Assembly: GCA_031278315.1 (NCBI GenBank)
Contig: JAITKS010000366.1
Span: 1 to 5,260, forward strand
DNA length: 5,260 nt
Direction of reading: 5' to 3'
DNA from: Planctomycetaceae bacterium
Lineage (GTDB): Bacteria > Planctomycetota > Planctomycetia > Pirellulales > Thermoguttaceae
Position 1 is the first letter of the stretch. Each line of letters opens with the position of its first letter. The translations under genes and the position numbers were made by a program. The notes under the pieces were generated by a model. The model worked only from the letters and a program-made list of their open reading frames with translations, was not told the origin of the DNA and ran no database searches. Positions 1-5,058 of the stretch are shown here, in pieces.

Positions 1-108
1 TTACAAAAGCAAATTAGGGATGTCAAAGATGTAAACAAACTTGATGAGCTTATCGATTTTGCAATAACTTGTGTATCTCTTGGTGAATTTGCAACAGCAT
101 TTAATTGA
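1..108 (+). CDS. C-terminal end of a truncated gene, possibly Rpn/PD-(D/E)XK nuclease-transposase-like
   Basis: Frame 1 is open from the window edge to a TGA at 106-108, giving 35 residues that end in ...CVSLGEFATAFN. The start lies outside the window. The tail has the pattern 'D-V-x-x-L-D-E-L-I-D-x-A-I-T-C-x-S-L-x-E-F', an amphipathic helix pair. From general knowledge, similar endings (a 'L..L......A....SL.EF' helix) close many Rpn-type recombination-promoting nuclease/putative transposase proteins. That identification is a guess from a short tail. Reading in the same direction as panD, it ends 161 bp before the panD start, so an operon is possible but not suggested by the spacing. The coding call rests on the clean frame and protein-like composition. 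Confidence 0.5.
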   Translation, partial: LQKQIRDVKDVNKLDELIDFAITCVSLGEFATAFN

Positions 109-160
109 ATGCAGAACAATCCGTGTATAGTTAATTGTTGGCAGTTGGATAGTGTGCAAG

Positions 161-178
161 AACGAATATTTATTCGTT
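161..178. promoter_or_regulatory. Perfect 8-bp palindrome upstream of panD
   Basis: AACGAATA and TATTCGTT are exact reverse complements separated by TT, giving an 18-bp dyad about 90 bp before the panD start. It could be an operator, or an AT-rich hairpin ending the upstream gene, although no T-run follows. The rest of spacer 109-269 is AT-rich. It contains a TTGAAA at 223-228 followed by AT-only DNA that could hold a -10 box, but no convincing promoter pair. A 17-bp tract at 198-214 is repeated exactly at 5012-5028. Confidence 0.35.
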
Positions 179-269
179 ATTTACAGCTATCCAGTAAATA
201 TACTTTTCATACTTTAAGGTTTTTGAAAAGTACAGATATTAAAATAAATATTAAAATTAAAAACGATAA

Positions 270-620
270 ATGCAACGTTACATGCTTAAATCGAAAATAC
301 ACAGAGCTGTATTAACAGGAACAGATCTTGCTTACGAAGGAAGTATAACAATTGATCCGATACTTCTTGAAGCGTCAAATATTTTGCCTAATGAACAAGT
401 TCATGTTTTGAACCTGAATAATGGAACGCGAATTATAACTTATGCGATAGAAGGTAAACGTGATTCAGGTACTATTTTATTGAACGGTCCCGCTGCACGT
501 AATGGTCAGACCGGAGATATAGTCGTAATCTTGACTTATGCAAATTTTGATGAAAAAGAAATCGTAACTCACAAGCCAATTATCGTAAAAGTCGATAAAC
601 GAAATAAAATCATTGAATAG
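270..620 (+). CDS. panD: Aspartate 1-decarboxylase (pyruvoyl-dependent) PanD
   Basis: Decarboxylates L-aspartate to beta-alanine in the cytoplasm, supplying the beta-alanine half of pantothenate and hence coenzyme A. The 116-residue length is normal for the family. The proenzyme cuts itself between Gly24 and Ser25, and Ser25 becomes the pyruvoyl cofactor. Here the motif Y-E-G-S places Gly-Ser exactly at 24-25 when translation starts at 270, matching the E. coli numbering. Other family residues fall in register: Lys9, His11, Arg12, Arg54, Thr57, Tyr58 and Asn72-Gly73. An internal ATG at 282 would give MLKSKIHR and remains a possible start; neither ATG has a clear Shine-Dalgarno sequence. No panB or panC is adjacent. 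The gene is convergent with iorA. All expected active-site positions are kept, so the enzyme is probably functional. Confidence 0.96.
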   Translation: MQRYMLKSKIHRAVLTGTDLAYEGSITIDPILLEASNILPNEQVHVLNLNNGTRIITYAIEGKRDSGTILLNGPAARNGQTGDIVVILTYANFDEKEIVTHKPIIVKVDKRNKIIE

Positions 621-634
621 GAAAATTCGTAATA

Positions 635-790
635 TTCGTAATATACTTTTTTCTCTTTAATTTTCGGTCTTAACTGAAATTGAGATACGTATTTTTTTGA
701 AATACGAAACACACGAAAAATATAAAAGAATAATTTTCAATAACAATAACCGCCGAAATTCATAGTATGATACGTTTGATATATTACGAA
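635..790. repeat. Repeat element bracketed by 11-bp inverted repeats, filling the panD-iorA gap
   Basis: TTCGTAATATA at 635-645 is the exact reverse complement of TATATTACGAA at 780-790. The right copy belongs to the longer boundary motif GTAATATATCA (777-787, minus sense) found across the window. Inside lies a stretch at 700-727 (GAAATACGAAACACACGAAA...) that resembles the inner arms of the elements at 2730-2955 and 4291-4366. The left end is preceded by a 9-bp tandem duplication, TTCGTAATA twice, at 626-643. The element occupies nearly the whole 176-bp convergent spacer and touches neither stop codon. I read it as a small member of the same dispersed family. Confidence 0.5.
688..706. terminator. 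Possible bidirectional hairpin between convergent genes
   Basis: CGTATTT and AAATACG form a perfect 7-bp stem around a 5-nt loop, 67 bp after the panD stop and about 90 bp after the iorA stop. Its position between convergent genes suits a shared terminator. The stem is AT-rich and has no flanking U-tract of its own, so it may only be part of the dispersed repeat that contains it. Confidence 0.25.
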
Positions 791-796
791 GTTACC

Positions 797-2656
797 TTAA
801 CTAATCGCTTTTACTGGACAAATGTTTTGACACATTTTACAACCGACACAAAGAAATTTATTTATACGAATATCACTATTTTGTTTTTCTAGTCCGGGGC
901 AGCCAAGTTTTAAGCAGATACCGCATTTGCGGCAATTTTTTTCATTAACTTGCAGCGGTTCGCTTATCGACTTGCGCAGATGTAACGGACATGGCGATTT
1001 CGACACAATAAGCCACGATTCATCCGAATTGATCGCTTTATCTATTGTCGCTACGACTTCTGAAATCTCTCTTGGATTTACTGTTTTTATGTTACTAATT
1101 CCGCAAGCATGACCTAATTCCTCAATTGATATTACAGCTGTTTCTTCTCCCATTAACGTTTTACCGCTGCCCGGATTTTCTTGATGTCCGGTCATTGCTG
1201 TAATACGATTGTCAAGCACAATAATTGTAGCGTTACCCTTGTTATACGCTATGTCGAGAAGTCCGGTAATTCCCGAATGAAAAAAAGTTGAATCACCAAG
1301 CATCCCGACAACTTTACGCTTATTTCCTATTTTCGACATGCCGTGTGCAACAGAAATTCCGCCTCCCATACAAAGAATAGTGTCGAGTCGAGATAACGGC
1401 GGAAATACTCCAAGACTATAACAACCAATATCACCTGTAATAACTACGTCAAATCGACCGAGTGCATAAAATATTCCGCGATGCGGACACCCGGGACAAA
1501 GCACCGGCGGACGAGACGGTAACTCCGGTAACTCCGGCAACTCTTGCGATTCCTGTAATTCTTGCGATTCTTGTAAATCTTGTAACTCTGACGATTCTAA
1601 TTTATCCGCAGAATTTGTAGGACTCAAAATAGAATTATCGTGCAACTTAATATCGACGGTTTGTTTTTTACCTTCGATAATATTTTTACGATCATAAAGC
1701 AAGTCGGGAGAAAGCTCGCCGATAATTGGTATTACACTTTTTCCGATACATGAAATTCCAAGTGCTTTAATATGTTCTTCAAGAAAGTCTTCGAGTTCTT
1801 CAATTACAACCAAGCGTTTTACTTGTGAAGCGAATTTTGTTATCAAATTATTCGAAAACGGAAATGATACGCCAAACTTTAACGTTGACGCTTCGGGAAA
1901 AACTTCTCGAACATATTGATATGCAATACCAGATGTGATAATACCGAGATCAATGTTGCGTATTTCGATTTTATTTATTTCAAGTTCGGTTAGTGTTTTA
2001 CAAATTTGGTCGAGGCGTGATTCAATTTGTACTCTCATTTTACGTCCCCAGAGCGGAATTGGTACAAATTGCGGCGGATTTTTTTCAAAGTTTATTTCGT
2101 TCTTTGATTCTTCACGTTCTTTGAATTTTACGAGACTACGTGAATGAGAAACTCTTGTTGTGGTACGCAAGATTACGGGAGTTTTGCATGATTCGGATAG
2201 TTGAATAGCGAGTTTAACATATTCTTTTGCTTCGGTAGAATCAGATGGTTCGAATATAGGAATTTTTGCGAATTGTGCGTATCGTCTTGTATCTTGTTCG
2301 TTTTGTGAGGAGTGCATACCAGGGTCATCTGCGACAACGGCGATAAATCCGCCGACGCAGCCGATATAACTCAAAGTCATAAGCGGGTCAGCGGCGACAT
2401 TTAATCCGACATGTTTCATGGTAGTAATTGCTCTGCCGCCTGTCCAAGATGCACCGACGGCAACTTCAAAGGCAACTTTTTCGTTAGGTGACCATTCCGC
2501 ATAAATCGTGTCGGAATATTTAGCTGCGATTGTTTCAAGAATCTCTGTTGAAGGTGTACCCGGATAACCGCTGGCAAACGTAATTCCAGATTCATAAGCT
2601 CCGCGAGCTATGGCTTCATTACCAGAAAGTAAGCTAATTTTTGGTATAGTGTCCAC
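797..2656 (-). CDS. iorA: Indolepyruvate:ferredoxin oxidoreductase, alpha subunit (IorA)
   Basis: The catalytic subunit of a thiamine-diphosphate enzyme that oxidatively decarboxylates indolepyruvate and other aryl-pyruvates to acyl-CoA, passing electrons to ferredoxin (or the reverse); cytoplasmic. 619 residues, near the usual 580-640. Domains in order: N-terminal pyrimidine-binding domain with SGYPGTPSTE at 29-38; middle domain to about 330; an unusual E/L/Q/P linker at 354-380; TPP-binding domain with CPGCPHRG at 387-394, GDIGCYSLG at 408-416 and the GDS...LDN motif at 454-483; and a C-terminal ferredoxin domain with two [4Fe-4S] cysteine sets (C575, C578, C581, C586 and C603, C606, C609, C613). 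The start is GTG (2654-2656): an in-frame TAA lies three codons upstream and the conserved LLSGNEAIARGAYESG begins at residue 9, so no ATG start is available. There is no clear Shine-Dalgarno sequence. The partner gene iorB, often adjacent, is absent here. Confidence 0.95.
   Translation of the reverse strand: MDTIPKISLLSGNEAIARGAYESGITFASGYPGTPSTEILETIAAKYSDTIYAEWSPNEKVAFEVAVGASWTGGRAITTMKHVGLNVAADPLMTLSYIGCVGGFIAVVADDPGMHSSQNEQDTRRYAQFAKIPIFEPSDSTEAKEYVKLAIQLSESCKTPVILRTTTRVSHSRSLVKFKEREESKNEINFEKNPPQFVPIPLWGRKMRVQIESRLDQICKTLTELEINKIEIRNIDLGIITSGIAYQYVREVFPEASTLKFGVSFPFSNNLITKFASQVKRLVVIEELEDFLEEHIKALGISCIGKSVIPIIGELSPDLLYDRKNIIEGKKQTVDIKLHDNSILSPTNSADKLESSELQDLQESQELQESQELPELPELPSRPPVLCPGCPHRGIFYALGRFDVVITGDIGCYSLGVFPPLSRLDTILCMGGGISVAHGMSKIGNKRKVVGMLGDSTFFHSGITGLLDIAYNKGNATIIVLDNRITAMTGHQENPGSGKTLMGEETAVISIEELGHACGISNIKTVNPREISEVVATIDKAINSDESWLIVSKSPCPLHLRKSISEPLQVNEKNCRKCGICLKLGCPGLEKQNSDIRINKFLCVGCKMCQNICPVKAIS
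1517..1597. repeat. 9-bp minisatellite inside iorA encoding an E-[LS]-[QPS] linker
   Basis: Nine consecutive 9-bp units encode residues 354-380 of IorA. In protein order the triads are ESS, ELQ, DLQ, ESQ, ELQ, ESQ, ELP, ELP, ELP. The units at the 3' end of the gene's array (1517-1543) are nearly identical at DNA level, with plus-strand word AACTCCGG(T/C), so they look recently copied. The others have diverged. Because the unit is a multiple of three, copy-number changes keep the frame. The array sits just before the conserved RPPVLCPGCPHRG segment, in the linker joining the middle and TPP-binding domains. Confidence 0.85.
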
Positions 2657-2729
2657 AAATTTAATTTAGTCAAAAAACTGACGGCAAGGAATTTTTAAAC
2701 TGTTCTATCTTGGAAGTAATTGTAATATA

Positions 2730-2955
2730 GTAATATCAGTGGAATATTTGTTTTTCGCTTTTTTGGAATTTTTTTAGGATTATGAATTTTAAAACTAATC
2801 TTATTTTTTATCTTATTTTTTGAAATACGAAATACACGAAGAAATGAAATAGACGAAAAAAAAATAGGAAATAAAAATGTTCGTGAATTTTGTTATTTCG
2901 TGTATTTTGTGTATTTCGTAATCTCAAAAACCAAAAAATTCTGCTGATATGTTAC
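2730..2955. repeat. MITE-like element with boundary motifs and an inner AT-rich inverted repeat
   Basis: The left boundary GTAATATCAGTGGAATATTT (2730-2749) and the right boundary at 2937-2955 (AATTCTGCTGATATGTTAC, reverse orientation) are copies of the window-wide motif. Between them, TACGAAATACAC at 2826-2837 pairs exactly with GTGTATTTCGTA at 2909-2920. The right arm is made of three 9-bp units at 2895-2921 (ATTTCGTGT, ATTTTGTGT, ATTTCGTAA). It has no coding capacity. It lies upstream of iorA, starting 73 bp before its start codon, so the iorA promoter should lie in 2657-2730 or within the element. I see no convincing promoter boxes in 2657-2730. Confidence 0.6.
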
Positions 2956-3012
2956 GTTTTTAGAAATTCCTTAAATAAAAGGTGATTTCGGCAATTTGTT
3001 TTAAAGATTTTG

Positions 3013-3111
3013 TTGAAATATCTCATAACAAAGGGGGATAATTTTATCATGCTTGAAAATGCAGTCAATAGTAATTTTAGATTGCAGATTGCGGTTGACT
3101 TCAAAAGCTAA
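3013..3111 (+). other. Orphan promoter/ribosome-binding signal with a 20-codon ORF
   Basis: TTGAAA (3013-3018) and GATAAT (3037-3042) are spaced 18 bp, a plausible sigma-70-type promoter. The overlapping AAGGGGG (3031-3037) also resembles a strong Shine-Dalgarno sequence, 11 nt before an ATG at 3049. The two readings compete, since one transcript cannot use both. The ORF 3049-3111 encodes MLENAVNSNFRLQIAVDFKS and stops at TAA. From residue 11 onward its DNA is an AGATTGC heptamer tract, a repeat seen elsewhere in the window. This may be the 5' remnant of a gene cut by repeat insertion, or chance. No plus-strand gene follows. Confidence 0.25.
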
Positions 3112-3184
3112 ACCTGTGTATTAGTGATTCGAAATTATAGTTAATGATAGCTCCGCATGCGAACTAACCGCTAACTGCTAACCG
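3079..3184. repeat. Heptamer tracts AGATTGC and CTAACCG
   Basis: AGATTGC occurs twice in tandem at 3079-3092. CTAACCG, CTAACTG, CTAACCG follow one another at 3164-3184. The segment around 3157-3172, ATGCGAACTAACCGCT, reappears reverse-complemented with one mismatch near 4259-4274, so it is a dispersed unit as well as a tandem one. The tract ends 13 bp beyond the stop codon of the minus-strand gene at 3198-3662. The rest of spacer 2956-3197 shows nothing I recognise apart from the signal at 3013-3111. Confidence 0.6.
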
Positions 3185-3197
3185 TTAATTCATATTA

Positions 3198-3662
3198 TTA
3201 TTTTGTGTTTTGGTTATTTAATTTTCCCCGCAGGAAAGAAACGGTAATTGCGTCTAGAACGCTGTCGGTTGGTACCTCTTTATCTGCGTGGATTATTAGT
3301 TGATTACCGGTTTGCCAGAAGATTGCGTACGTTAATTTACCGTTATCGAATGTCAGTACTCGTGCTTCATTCATTAAGTCGAGATAGAAAAAGGTCATTT
3401 CGAATCCGGTTACATATTTTTCGTACATGATTTCATCAATACGTTCAACTTCCATATCTTGATATTCTGCTCTCATCGTTTCCAGAACTTCTTCAGCGAT
3501 TTCATCGGGATTCTGACCGGCAGGATATTTTTTCAGCACCCAGAATGCTCCGTCGTCATTTGTAATTTGGATTGTTCCGTCGATTCTATTCATTTGTGAT
3601 TCGCACATTTCCCAATTGTCGGGGTAACAAATATACACGTTATGTTTATCGTATTCTTTCAT
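3198..3662 (-). CDS. Conserved protein of unknown function, planctomycete style
   Basis: A 154-residue soluble protein with no signal peptide, membrane segment or metal-binding motif. It opens with MKEYDKHNVYICYPDNWEM and later has GAFWVLKKYP, the helical DEIAEEVLETMRAEYQDMEVE, then FEMTFFYLDLMNEARV and YAIFWQTGNQ. From memory, small planctomycete hypothetical proteins share this plan: a short 'F.YP..W' start, a 'Y....P.E.A.E.L..L..EY' helix, a 'F..LDL.N' strand and a 'WQT' strand. No function is known to me. The frame is open further upstream to an ATG at 3749, but I choose 3662: the extra 29 residues are low-quality and are encoded by repeat-like DNA (3726-3740 resembles the boundary motif), whereas the family pattern begins at MKEYDKHNV. 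It stands alone, with no partner gene within 500 bp. Confidence 0.75.
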   Translation of the reverse strand: MKEYDKHNVYICYPDNWEMCESQMNRIDGTIQITNDDGAFWVLKKYPAGQNPDEIAEEVLETMRAEYQDMEVERIDEIMYEKYVTGFEMTFFYLDLMNEARVLTFDNGKLTYAIFWQTGNQLIIHADKEVPTDSVLDAITVSFLRGKLNNQNTK

Positions 3663-3679
3663 ATTTATTGTAGAAAAAT

Positions 3680-3694
3680 CCTGCTGTTTGCAGG
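3680..3694 (-). promoter_or_regulatory. Small hairpin followed by a T-run in the leader of the 3198-3662 gene
   Basis: On the minus strand CCTGC-AAACA-GCAGG is followed by ATTTTTCT, ending about 18 nt before the ATG at 3662. The shape is that of a weak intrinsic terminator or attenuator, and its 3' arm contains the only AGGA near the start codon. The stem is just 5 bp, so it could be incidental. Confidence 0.2.
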
Positions 3695-3769
3695 GGGGTG
3701 AGCGGTAAAAAAATAATGGGAGACTATTCAGTGAAATATTTTTTTGCAATGAATTTTTTGCAATTTTTA

Positions 3770-3790
3770 GTAATATATCAGCGGAATATT
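3770..3790. repeat. Solitary copy of the boundary motif
   Basis: GTAATATATCAGCGGAATAT is one of the best copies of the window-wide motif. No clear inverted partner lies to its right before the next element. A partial, same-sense fragment TTCAGTGAAATAT sits at 3727-3739. It may be a decayed element end. Confidence 0.55.
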
Positions 3791-3830
3791 TTATTACAAT
3801 ATTTGTTGTAAAAATTTCAGCGCAATTTGT

Positions 3831-3858
3831 AGATTACAGATTGCAGATTGATGATTGG
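3831..3858. repeat. Heptamer tract AGATTGC
   Basis: Four 7-bp units in a row: AGATTAC, AGATTGC, AGATTGA, TGATTGG. This is the same word as the tract at 3079-3092. It abuts the left end of the element at 3854-3993 and slightly overlaps it, so the element may have inserted into or beside the tract. Confidence 0.55.
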
Positions 3859-3993
3859 TAATATATCAATGGAATAATTTATTGTTCTTGGGAACGCGGT
3901 CGTCTTGACTGTATCTTTAGGCGTTTTTTGTACAAAATGCAGGCGAGACGCCTGCGTTCCTGATACAATAATTTATTCCGCTGATATACCAAT
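3854..3993. repeat. 140-bp MITE-like element with ~30-bp terminal inverted repeats and a hairpin core
   Basis: The left end 3854-3885 and right end 3965-3993 are inverted copies of each other, with a 2-bp indel and about three mismatches, and contain the window-wide boundary motif. The GC-rich core (about 3890-3960) starts GGAAC and ends GTTCC, which can pair. Inside are two hairpins: 3896-3912 (GCGGTCG, loop TCT, TGACTGT, closed with three G-U pairs) and 3939-3955 (GCAGGCG, loop AGA, CGCCTGC, perfect). Between them is the palindrome TTTTGTACAAAA at 3926-3937. There is no coding capacity. The same core, inverted, lies in 4017-4225. Confidence 0.75.
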
Positions 3994-4016
3994 TACACTT
4001 TAAAATTCGTTTTTTA

Positions 4017-4225
4017 GTAATATATCAGTGAATATTTTTTTTATTAACCACAGAGGACACAGAGAACACAGAGAAATCAGATTTTGTAATTTTAGATTTT
4101 AAATTTAAGGGAACGCAGGCGTCCCGCCTGCATCTTTTGCATCTTTTTTGTACAAAAAACGCCTAAAGATGCGGTCGAGACGACCGCGATCCCGGCAACA
4201 ATAAATTATTTCACTGATATATTAC
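4017..4225. repeat. 209-bp MITE-like element with 16-bp perfect terminal inverted repeats and a hairpin core
   Basis: GTAATATATCAGTGAA at 4017-4032 is the exact reverse complement of 4210-4225, and flanking T/A runs extend the match. The core (4109-4193) carries two perfect 7-bp GC hairpins, 4115-4131 (GCAGGCG/CGCCTGC) and 4171-4187 (GCGGTCG/CGACCGC), around the 16-bp palindrome TTTTTTGTACAAAAAA at 4144-4159. It is the reverse complement of the core at 3890-3960, with an added 9-bp duplication GCATCTTTT at 4130-4147. The left half additionally holds the CACAGAG tract at 4047-4073, so the element is composite. Confidence 0.75.
4047..4073. repeat. Three tandem 9-bp units NNCACAGAG
   Basis: ACCACAGAG, GACACAGAG and AACACAGAG follow without gaps inside the element at 4017-4225. 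I recall similar 'accacagag-gacacagag' tracts as common intergenic repeats in several bacterial phyla; this is from memory, not a search. No coding potential. Confidence 0.7.
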
Positions 4226-4290
4226 AAAAAATTTCGAGTTTATTTTTTTTGACAGGATAGCGGTTAGTTTGCATTTGTTTTTAAAACACA

Positions 4291-4366
4291 AAACACACGA
4301 AATTACACGAAAAACACAAAAAGATTTTTAAATAATTTTTGTGTGTTTTCGTTATTTCGTGTGTTT
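4291..4366. repeat. AT-rich inverted repeat built from ACACGAAA words
   Basis: AAACACACGAAAT (4291-4303) pairs exactly with ATTTCGTGTGTTT (4354-4366). Further imperfect pairing continues inward through ACGAAAA and CACA toward 4336. The words match those at 700-727 and 2822-2920, and all three are followed or preceded by a GAGAT-type end (ATCTC at 2921-2925 and 4371-4375; GAGAT at 682-686). A copy of the boundary motif in reverse orientation (4384-4405, AAATATTCCAATGAGATATTAC) closes the right side; no matching left boundary is seen after 4232. It would form a long hairpin if transcribed. Confidence 0.65.
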
Positions 4367-4450
4367 CGTTATCTCAAAAAAACAAATATTCCAATGAGAT
4401 ATTACAAACAGGAACATTCACAAATATAAAAATCGCCGGAACTGTTACCA

Positions 4451-4858
4451 TTAATTTTTTGATGTTAATTTTATGTCAATTACATTTTTGCCGGCTTTGA
4501 TTTCATATTCCAGATCAGTTGTTGAAAAATCGACATACTTTTGCGGAACTTGTTCAGGAATATTTTCCATCGGTTGCGCCGTCGTTAATGTAACTTTATA
4601 TCTGCCCGGAACAGCGCCGCTTTTCTTATCCGCATAGAATATTTCATATTTTCCCGAACTATTCGTTCCGCCCATCGAATTTAATCCTTGTCCGTCTGTA
4701 GGAATAAAGTTTATAGCGGCATTTTGAAGCGGTACGCCGTCAAGCGTTACAACTCCTGTTACCTTGCCGATGCCAATATTATTCCCGCCGCAGCCAAACA
4801 TAACTGCAACAAGAATAAACATAATCACACAAAATATTTTTTGAACATATATTTTCAT
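4451..4858 (-). CDS. Lipoprotein with a transthyretin/carboxypeptidase-regulatory-like domain
   Basis: 135 residues, predicted to be exported and lipid-anchored. The N-terminus has basic residues (K2, K7), a hydrophobic stretch at 8-21 and a lipobox M-F-G-C with the lipidated Cys at 23, followed by GGNN. The mature part is one small beta-sandwich: VTGVVTLDGVPLQNAAINF (33-51), GGTNSSGKYEIFY (63-75), GAVPGRYKVTLTT (81-93), and the closing PQKYVDFSTTDLEYEIKAG (105-123) with NVIDIKL. This is a stereotyped planctomycete family, often present in many copies per genome, of unknown role at the cell envelope. Length and architecture look complete. The start is ATG 4856-4858 with no clear Shine-Dalgarno sequence. 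The upstream leader consists of heptamer repeats, and no other gene is in the same transcription unit. Confidence 0.88.
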   Translation of the reverse strand: MKIYVQKIFCVIMFILVAVMFGCGGNNIGIGKVTGVVTLDGVPLQNAAINFIPTDGQGLNSMGGTNSSGKYEIFYADKKSGAVPGRYKVTLTTAQPMENIPEQVPQKYVDFSTTDLEYEIKAGKNVIDIKLTSKN

Positions 4859-4883
4859 TTTTAAGTCTAGGTTTTAATTTAAA

Positions 4884-4937
4884 GGTTGAAGGTTGAAGGT
4901 TAAAATTTTAAAGTTAAGGTTGAAGGTTGAAGGTTTT
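4884..4937. repeat. Heptamer tract GGTTGAA upstream of the lipoprotein gene
   Basis: GGTTGAA, GGTTGAA, GGTTAAA at 4884-4904, then two perfect GGTTGAA at 4918-4931 followed by GGTTTT. The interruption at 4905-4917 is a degenerate version of the unit. It begins 26 bp before the lipoprotein ATG, so it occupies where a promoter or leader should lie. Copy-number change could alter expression, which is inference only. Confidence 0.75.
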
Positions 4938-4964
4938 AAGTTTTAAGTAATTTCTAAAAAAATT

Positions 4965-5017
4965 GTAATATATCAGTCTTCAAAAAATTGAAAAACAAAA
5001 ATTCTACTGATATATAC
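4965..5017. repeat. Minimal element: two boundary motifs back to back
   Basis: GTAATATATCAGT (4965-4977) faces ACTGATATATAC (5006-5017), its near-exact reverse complement, with only about 28 bp of A-rich DNA between. It looks like a version of the family that has lost its core, or two ends only. The following TTTTCATACTT continues a 17-bp match (5012-5028) to 198-214 upstream of panD. Confidence 0.6.
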
Positions 5018-5058
5018 TTTTCATACTTGAAAATTCGGTATTGGTTTTAAACAAAACC

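Noticed and set aside
109..315. 68-codon plus-strand ORF beginning right after the upstream stop codon
   Set aside because: It overlaps the panD start in another frame, its product is low-complexity Lys/Ile/Asn-rich with no family pattern, and it spans the AT-rich palindrome and repeat tract.
927..2147. Plus-strand ORFs at 927-1112 and 1935-2147
   Set aside because: Antisense shadows inside iorA, whose protein is conserved end to end.
2657..2729. Promoter for iorA (TTGCCG with AT-rich downstream)
   Set aside because: The best -35-like word has no -10 box at usual spacing without running into the GTG start; not strong enough to list.
3248..3430. Plus-strand 60-codon Arg/Leu-rich ORF
   Set aside because: Antisense to the minus-strand gene 3198-3662, with composition typical of a shadow frame.
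3663..3749. 29-residue N-terminal extension of the minus-strand gene at 3198
   Set aside because: The extension is encoded partly by repeat-like DNA (3726-3740) and a hairpin/G-run, and the family-like sequence starts at Met 3662.
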